A DNA stretch of 64,000 nt from Pseudomonas sp. St316 (GTDB lineage: Bacteria > Pseudomonadota > Gammaproteobacteria > Pseudomonadales > Pseudomonadaceae), in the NCBI RefSeq assembly GCF_018325905.1, contig NZ_AP021901.1, forward strand, positions 2,480,001-2,544,000. The letters are read 5' to 3'. A program made the translations under genes and the position numbers. Under the pieces are notes generated by a model that worked only from the letters and a program-made list of their open reading frames with translations, ran no database searches and had not been told where the DNA came from. This document shows, one piece after another, positions 59,461 to 64,000 of the stretch; position 1 is the stretch's first letter, and each line of letters opens with the position of its first letter.

Positions 59461-60060
59461 TGTAGCGGCCTTTCTACGGTGCACTTAGTATTGTGCCTGA
59501 AAGACTGTCTTACATGGCCGCTACTGCAATTGTCAGCGCCGCACGTTTTACTCCTTTTCGGACTGCCCAATACTGCGTTCGATCAATTTTTCTACCCGTG
59601 CGCCGAAGTTTTGTGGGGGAGGGGGTTGGTGAAGGTTGGATCTGGGTGGGGGACTGCTCCTGTGGGAGCCAGGCTTGCTCGCGATGCCGACAACGCGGTC
59701 CCGAGGCAGACAGCGTAATCGTTCAGCGCGGGCAAGCCTGACTCCCACAGATGCAGGCTTGCTCTTACAGCGTAGGTCGCTTCAAAAAAAACGGGTGAAA
59801 AAACCAGCCTTATCAGATCAATTCGCCCAGTTGACCCCGCGCAGAACCTGTGGCCAGGGGAAATTGCACGTCAAGCGACAACGTTTTGCGAGCAAAAATC
59901 GGCGCGAGGTCTGGCTTAAGGTCTTGAAGGAGTGATATCAAATGGCTATCTTTGTGCTTCATTCGTCTAATCATCTATATCAATATTGGTTGGATTTACA
60001 CCCCCTTCTTAGATAGTCGCGTCAGTTTTCATCGTTCGCGGCTGAGACCAAAGGAACCTC
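59461..60060. other. 600-bp gene-free stretch with a REP pair
   Basis: I see no convincing gene. A short plus-strand frame after the Fur-like box (GTG at about 59492, VPERLSYMAATAIVSAARF) soon runs into repeat sequence. On the minus strand a frame ending NFGARVEKLIERSIGQSEKE is protein-like but its upstream part is REP sequence, so it could be a gene remnant. The AT-rich end at 59930-60000 probably holds the chemoreceptor promoter. Confidence 0.5.
59658..59752. repeat. Divergent inverted pair of REP palindromes
   Basis: CCTGTGGGAGCCAGGCTTGC and the inverted GGGCAAGCCTGACTCCCACA. The cores have CCAGGC in place of CGAGCT, so they are a variant of the family elsewhere in the window. Confidence 0.8.
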
Positions 60061-61983
60061 ATGACCTCTCGGATCGCGAATATGAGCGTTATGCTCAAGC
60101 TGGCTTTGGGCTTTGCTGTTGTGCTGCTTCTGACCGCTATTCTTGCCGCGGCCGGCTGGTTCAGCCTGGGAAAAATGATCGAGCGTACCGATCGAATGAC
60201 CAGCATTACCGAGCTTGGCAACCGTCTCGATCACCTGCGCAGGGCTCGCTTGCAATACCAGGTGGACAGGGGCGATGAACAAAAGGGTGCGTTTATCCAG
60301 GTGTCGCTGGAGCAGTTTGTCGCCAAGCAGAAAAGCCTGGCAAAAGAGCTGAAGAAACCTGGAAACCTGAAAAAACTTGCGCTGATCGAGCAGGCCAGCA
60401 CGCAATACCAAGTGGCACTGAATACGATGCGCGAGGCTTATCGCAATGACGTTGCCATGCGCAAGGAGATGGGCGTCAATGCGGTCAAGGGCGCGGCGCT
60501 GATTGCTCAGGTCATCACTGACGTAGAGGCAATGCCCGCCTCGGATGAGCGCCGCTTTGGCCTTTACAAGCTCATCCTCAAGGCCAAAGAGGACGTAGCG
60601 CTGGTGCGTTATGAAGTGCGCGGCTATACCGGTAACCCCAACAGCACCACCGAGCAAGCGGCCACCCGCCAGCTCGAAAATGCGATCAAGAACATTGAAA
60701 CGCTCAACAGCGCTTTCGGCCCCACCTATGCCGAGACCTTCAAGCAGCTGGAATCTGCGCTGATTGCTTACCGCCGCTCGGTACAGAACTTCACCGCCAG
60801 TAATCAGGCCATTGACAAGGCCGTGCAGGAGACCATCGATTTGGGTGACACCATCACCCGTCTGACGGATGAAATGTATGCCAGCCAACTGGTCTCCCGT
60901 GACGAAGACAGCGCCCAGGCGCGCATCCTGCAGTTGAGCTGCACTGCCTTGGCGATGCTGTTGGGGATTTTGGCCGCCCTGATCATCACCCGCCAGATTA
61001 CACGGCCGTTGCAGGACACACTGGTTGTGGTCGATCGAATTGCGGCGGGCGACCTCACACAGCACATGATCGTGACCCGTCGTGATGAACTGGGTGTCTT
61101 GCAGCAAGGTATTCAGCGTATGGGCAGCACCTTGCGCGACCTGATCGGTGGCATCCGCGATGGCGTCACCCAAATCGCCAGTGCCGCTGAAGAGCTATCA
61201 GCCGTCACCGAGCAGACCAGTGCCGGGGTCAATAGTCAGAAGACCGAGACCGATCAGGTGGCTACCGCCATGCACGAGATGTCGACCACCGTGCATGAAG
61301 TCGCGCGTAATGCCGAACAAGCTTGCGCAGCCGCATCAGAGGCTAATGAACACGCCCGTATTGGCGACCAAGTGGTCGCGCAAGCCATCGTTCAGATTGA
61401 TCGCTTGGCCAGCGAGGTCGGACGCTCAGTCGAAGCCATGAACGAGCTGGAGCAAGAGAGCGGGCGCATCGGCAAGATCATGGACGTGATCCGGGCGGTG
61501 GCTGAACAGACCAACTTGTTGGCCCTTAACGCCGCCATCGAGGCCGCTCGCGCGGGTGACGCCGGGCGCGGCTTTGCCGTGGTCGCCGATGAAGTCCGTG
61601 GGCTGGCCCAGCGTACCCAGCATTCCACCGAGGAGATTGAAAGCCTGGTGGCGGGCTTGCAGAACGGCACGCGCCAGGTATCGAGCATCATGCAAAATAG
61701 CCGCGAACTGACCGACAGCAGCGTGGAATTGGCACGCAAAGCCGGCTCCTCCCTGGGCAACATTACCCAAGCGGTTTCTGGCATCCAGGCGATGAACCAA
61801 CAGATTGCCGCCGCCGCGGTGCAACAAAGCTCGGTGGCCGAGGGAATCAGCCGGAGTGTCCTGAGCGTGCGCGATGTATCCGAGCAGACCGCCTCAGCCA
61901 GTGAAGAAACCGCAGCCTCCAGCATCGAACTGGCGCGCCTGGGTAATCAGTTGCAGCAGTTGGTCAGTCATTTCAAGGTGTGA
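60061..61983 (+). CDS. Methyl-accepting chemotaxis protein with helical bimodular (HBM) sensor domain, McpS-like
   Basis: A 640-residue protein. The start ([20 protein letters not shown]) and first helix are followed by an all-helical periplasmic domain of about 250 residues ([14 protein letters not shown], then [14 protein letters not shown]), similar to McpS. A second helix is at about 288-308, then HAMP, then the signalling domain with [21 protein letters not shown] receptors of pseudomonads bind TCA-cycle organic acids such as citrate or malate; that ligand class is inferred. No CheR pentapeptide at the C-terminus. It is convergent with aceA. Confidence 0.92.
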   Translation: MTSRIANMSVMLKLALGFAVVLLLTAILAAAGWFSLGKMIERTDRMTSITELGNRLDHLRRARLQYQVDRGDEQKGAFIQVSLEQFVAKQKSLAKELKKPGNLKKLALIEQASTQYQVALNTMREAYRNDVAMRKEMGVNAVKGAALIAQVITDVEAMPASDERRFGLYKLILKAKEDVALVRYEVRGYTGNPNSTTEQAATRQLENAIKNIETLNSAFGPTYAETFKQLESALIAYRRSVQNFTASNQAIDKAVQETIDLGDTITRLTDEMYASQLVSRDEDSAQARILQLSCTALAMLLGILAALIITRQITRPLQDTLVVVDRIAAGDLTQHMIVTRRDELGVLQQGIQRMGSTLRDLIGGIRDGVTQIASAAEELSAVTEQTSAGVNSQKTETDQVATAMHEMSTTVHEVARNAEQACAAASEANEHARIGDQVVAQAIVQIDRLASEVGRSVEAMNELEQESGRIGKIMDVIRAVAEQTNLLALNAAIEAARAGDAGRGFAVVADEVRGLAQRTQHSTEEIESLVAGLQNGTRQVSSIMQNSRELTDSSVELARKAGSSLGNITQAVSGIQAMNQQIAAAAVQQSSVAEGISRSVLSVRDVSEQTASASEETAASSIELARLGNQLQQLVSHFKV

Positions 61984-62003
61984 AAATCGGGGGGGGAACC
62001 GGC

Positions 62004-62030
62004 AAAAAAAAGCCCCGAACCAGTCGGGGC
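62004..62030 (-). terminator. Terminator of aceA
   Basis: GCCCCGA (62012-62018) and TCGGGGC (62024-62030) pair around five bases. Eight A precede the stem on the plus strand, giving a U-run after the hairpin on the minus strand, about 65 bases after the aceA stop. It may also end the convergent chemoreceptor transcript weakly. Confidence 0.88.
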
Positions 62031-62092
62031 GTTAGATCGTCGGCTTTGCGGTTAGCTTTTATTCGGTCCGCAAGGGCCGTTTACGGCGTGGA

Positions 62093-63418
62093 TCAGTGGA
62101 ACTGCTCTTCTTCGGTGGAGCCGGTCAGTGCGGTGACCGACGAAGTGCCGCCCTGGATCACGGTGGTCATGTCGTCGAAGTAGCCGGTGCCCACTTCCTG
62201 CTGGTGAGCCACGAAGGTGTAGCCCTTGGCGGCGTCAGCGAATTCCTGCTCCTGCAGTTTCACGTAGGCGGTCATGTCGTTGCGGGCGTAGTCGTGCGCC
62301 AGGTTGAACATGCTGTGCCACATGTTGTGAATGCCGGCCAGGGTGATGAACTGGTGCTTGTAGCCCATGGCGGACAGTTCGCGCTGGAACTTGGCGATGG
62401 TCGCGTCGTCCAGGTTTTTCTTCCAGTTGAAGGAAGGCGAGCAGTTGTACGACAGCAGTTGGTCGGGGTATTCCTTCTTGATCGCTTCGGCGAAGCGACG
62501 GGCTTCGTCCAGGTCCGGCTTGGCGGTTTCGCACCAGATCAAGTCGGCGTACGGCGCGTAGGCCAGGCCACGGGAGATGGCCTGGTCGAGGCCGGCGCGC
62601 ACCTTGTAGAAGCCTTCCTGGGTGCGGGTACCGGTCACGAACGGCTGGTCGTACGGGTCGCAGTCGGAGGTCAGCAGGTCAGCGGCGTTGGCGTCGGTAC
62701 GGGCCAGGATGATGGTCGGTACACCGGCAACGTCGGCAGCCAGGCGGGCAGCGGTCAGCTTCTGCACGGCTTCCTGGGTTGGAACCAGCACCTTGCCGCC
62801 CATGTGGCCGCATTTCTTCACCGAAGCCAATTGGTCTTCGAAGTGAACGCCAGCGGCGCCTGCCTCGATCATGCTCTTCATCAGCTCGTAGGCGTTCAGG
62901 ACGCCGCCGAAACCGGCTTCGGCGTCAGCCACGATCGGCGCGAAGTAGTCGATGTAGCCTTCGTCGCCCGGGTTCTTGCCGGCTTTCCACTGGATCTGGT
63001 CGGCGCGACGGAACGAGTTGTTGATGCGCTTGACCACGGTTGGAACCGAGTCCACCGGGTACAGCGACTGGTCGGGGTACATCGACTCGGCGGAGTTGTT
63101 GTCCGCGGCCACTTGCCAGCCCGACAGGTAGATCGCCTGGATGCCGGCCTTGACTTGCTGCACAGCCTGGCCGCCGGTCAGGGCACCCATGCAGTTGACG
63201 AAATCTTTCTCGGGACGGAAGGCTGGCTTGGCGCCCTGGGTCACCAGGTTCCAAAGCTTCTCGGCGCCCATTTTCGCAAAGGTGTGCTCAGGTTGAACCG
63301 AGCCACGCAGACGGACGACGTCAGCAGCGGAATAATTGCGCTTCACGCCTTTCCAGCGCGGGTTTTCAGCCCAGTCTTTTTCAAGGGCTGCAATTTGCTG
63401 TTTGCGTGTCAGTGCCAT
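62093..63418 (-). CDS. aceA: Isocitrate lyase
   Basis: A 441-residue enzyme of the glyoxylate shunt that cleaves isocitrate to glyoxylate and succinate. The active-site loop KKCGHMGGK (catalytic Cys203), [20 protein letters not shown] and [14 protein letters not shown] are all intact, and the length matches Pseudomonas AceA. It lets cells grow on acetate or fatty acids. Single-gene unit with its own terminator; GAGG-like ribosome site precedes the ATG. Confidence 0.97.
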   Translation of the reverse strand: MALTRKQQIAALEKDWAENPRWKGVKRNYSAADVVRLRGSVQPEHTFAKMGAEKLWNLVTQGAKPAFRPEKDFVNCMGALTGGQAVQQVKAGIQAIYLSGWQVAADNNSAESMYPDQSLYPVDSVPTVVKRINNSFRRADQIQWKAGKNPGDEGYIDYFAPIVADAEAGFGGVLNAYELMKSMIEAGAAGVHFEDQLASVKKCGHMGGKVLVPTQEAVQKLTAARLAADVAGVPTIILARTDANAADLLTSDCDPYDQPFVTGTRTQEGFYKVRAGLDQAISRGLAYAPYADLIWCETAKPDLDEARRFAEAIKKEYPDQLLSYNCSPSFNWKKNLDDATIAKFQRELSAMGYKHQFITLAGIHNMWHSMFNLAHDYARNDMTAYVKLQEQEFADAAKGYTFVAHQQEVGTGYFDDMTTVIQGGTSSVTALTGSTEEEQFH

Positions 63419-63873
63419 GGAGATAAACCTCGTCGCATAGGTCTTGGTGGAAAATTCCTTGCTCCTGCCGACCAGGGGTGGCGTACAAGTCGGTTCAGGC
63501 GGGGAGGCGACGGGATGAACGATGGGCTCGAGGGGAAAGTGAGCAGGTAGGGGCGAACTGCGGGCGCATTCGGGCGTCGTGGGCCTCCATACGAACTCAG
63601 AGTGATGCCGGGTTACCTAGTTACGCTTCCGTCCCTCGGGACAACTTCGTTCCAGTCGCAACCTCGTCAAACACACCTTGTGGGCGGTACAGACACGAAT
63701 CGGCTCGCAGGGTAGTTGCAAGCGTCGACCCGAAGGCCCTTGCCAGGGCCCCTGATTAGCGGGAGCGAGGCCATCATGCCTTCGGTTTTTTGGCTCGTCA
63801 AACGTTTTGTAGTGCTTTTTTTATGGCACTACATCTTTGGTCTAATACGACTCATCAGTCAGTTTTTGGTGCT
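63419..63873. other. Gap upstream of aceA, with a short hydrophobic frame and an inverted repeat
   Basis: This gap must hold the aceA promoter; I could not assign its hexamers. A small plus-strand frame at 63776-63925 (49 residues, hydrophobic, GAGG before the ATG) overlaps the edge gene and is doubtful. TGTAGTGC (63808-63815) and GCACTACA (63826-63833) form an 8-bp stem that may end the leftward edge gene. Confidence 0.5.
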
Positions 63874-64000
63874 TCAGTTCAGGGTGTCGACCTTGACCCG
63901 CAGAATCATGTCGTCGCGGCCCTGAGTAGAGTAGCTGCGGGTCAGGCCCTGCTTGTCGGCTTGAGTCTGGCGATTGACCCCGGCCAGGGTGATCCATTCG
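63874..64000 (-). CDS. Unidentified protein, C-terminal end only (partial)
   Basis: Only the last 41 codons are in the window: EWITLAGVNRQTQADKQG, then RSYSTQGRDDMILRVKVDTLN and a TGA stop at 63874-63876. Codon use is GC-rich and coding-like. I do not recognise the family from so short a piece. Confidence 0.6.
   Translation of the reverse strand, partial: EWITLAGVNRQTQADKQGLTRSYSTQGRDDMILRVKVDTLN

Noticed and set aside
59548..59748. Minus-strand frame ending KLIERSIGQSEKE
   Set aside because: Its first half is REP sequence; only the last 20 or so residues look protein-like, so at best it is a remnant.
63843..63854. TAATACGACTCA, identical to the first part of the phage T7 promoter
   Set aside because: The rest of the T7 promoter (CTATAGGG) is absent. 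A 12-base match by chance or from AT-rich sequence is likelier.
63776..63925. 49-residue hydrophobic frame near the right edge
   Set aside because: It overlaps the coding-like end of the leftward gene, is rich in T-runs and has no family match that I recognise.

Overview
The window is a chromosomal segment of a Pseudomonas, most probably from the P. fluorescens group. Three things point there: a 13-gene nuo operon with fused nuoCD, an aceA/isocitrate lyase of the Pseudomonas type, and many intergenic REP palindromes of the GTGGGAGCGAGCTTGCTCGC class. There are no rRNA, tRNA, phage, transposase or CRISPR features that I can support.

Region 1 (1-20.5 kb) is a surface-glycan (O-antigen/LPS-type) locus. 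It is divergent around an ABC export pair. Leftwards run wzm, a two-domain glycosyltransferase, a GT-C-like membrane glycosyltransferase, a polyprenyl-phosphate-sugar-synthase-like GT2, a methyltransferase, a GtrA flippase, an SDR and a GMC-type flavoenzyme cut by the window edge. Rightwards run a long wzt fused to a polysaccharide pyruvyl transferase-like domain, a 2OG-Fe(II) oxygenase and a paralogous two-domain glycosyltransferase. The GT2, GtrA and GT-C genes look like a three-component Gtr side-branch system inside an ABC-exported glycan locus. The locus is followed by a striking array of about 364-bp units, five full plus one partial, each packed with REP palindromes. Beyond it are an atypical SDR and a rhamnosyltransferase-like GT2.

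Region 2 (20.5-44.2 kb) is accessory metabolism and regulation. It holds a dCache chemoreceptor, two GlxA-type regulators, an MFS carrier with a divergent LysR gene, and a pirin. Two convergent paralogous regulators follow (winged helix plus ATPase): one is truncated and the other is broken by a one-base frameshift. Next come an arylesterase-like hydrolase and a LysR-DoxX-ABM-amidohydrolase-isochorismatase cluster, then another LysR, a hemerythrin and a 2-hydroxyglutarate-oxidase-like flavoenzyme. Last is a TetR gene divergent from a DJ-1/DUF2867-like pair, with a perfect palindromic operator. REP pairs occupy many of the gaps between genes here.

Region 3 (44.2-64 kb) is core energy metabolism. 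The complete nuo operon (complex I) is transcribed leftwards. A gap of almost 0.9 kb follows, with a Fur-box-like sequence and a REP pair, then an HBM-type chemoreceptor beside aceA (glyoxylate shunt). The C-terminus of an unidentified gene lies at the right edge.
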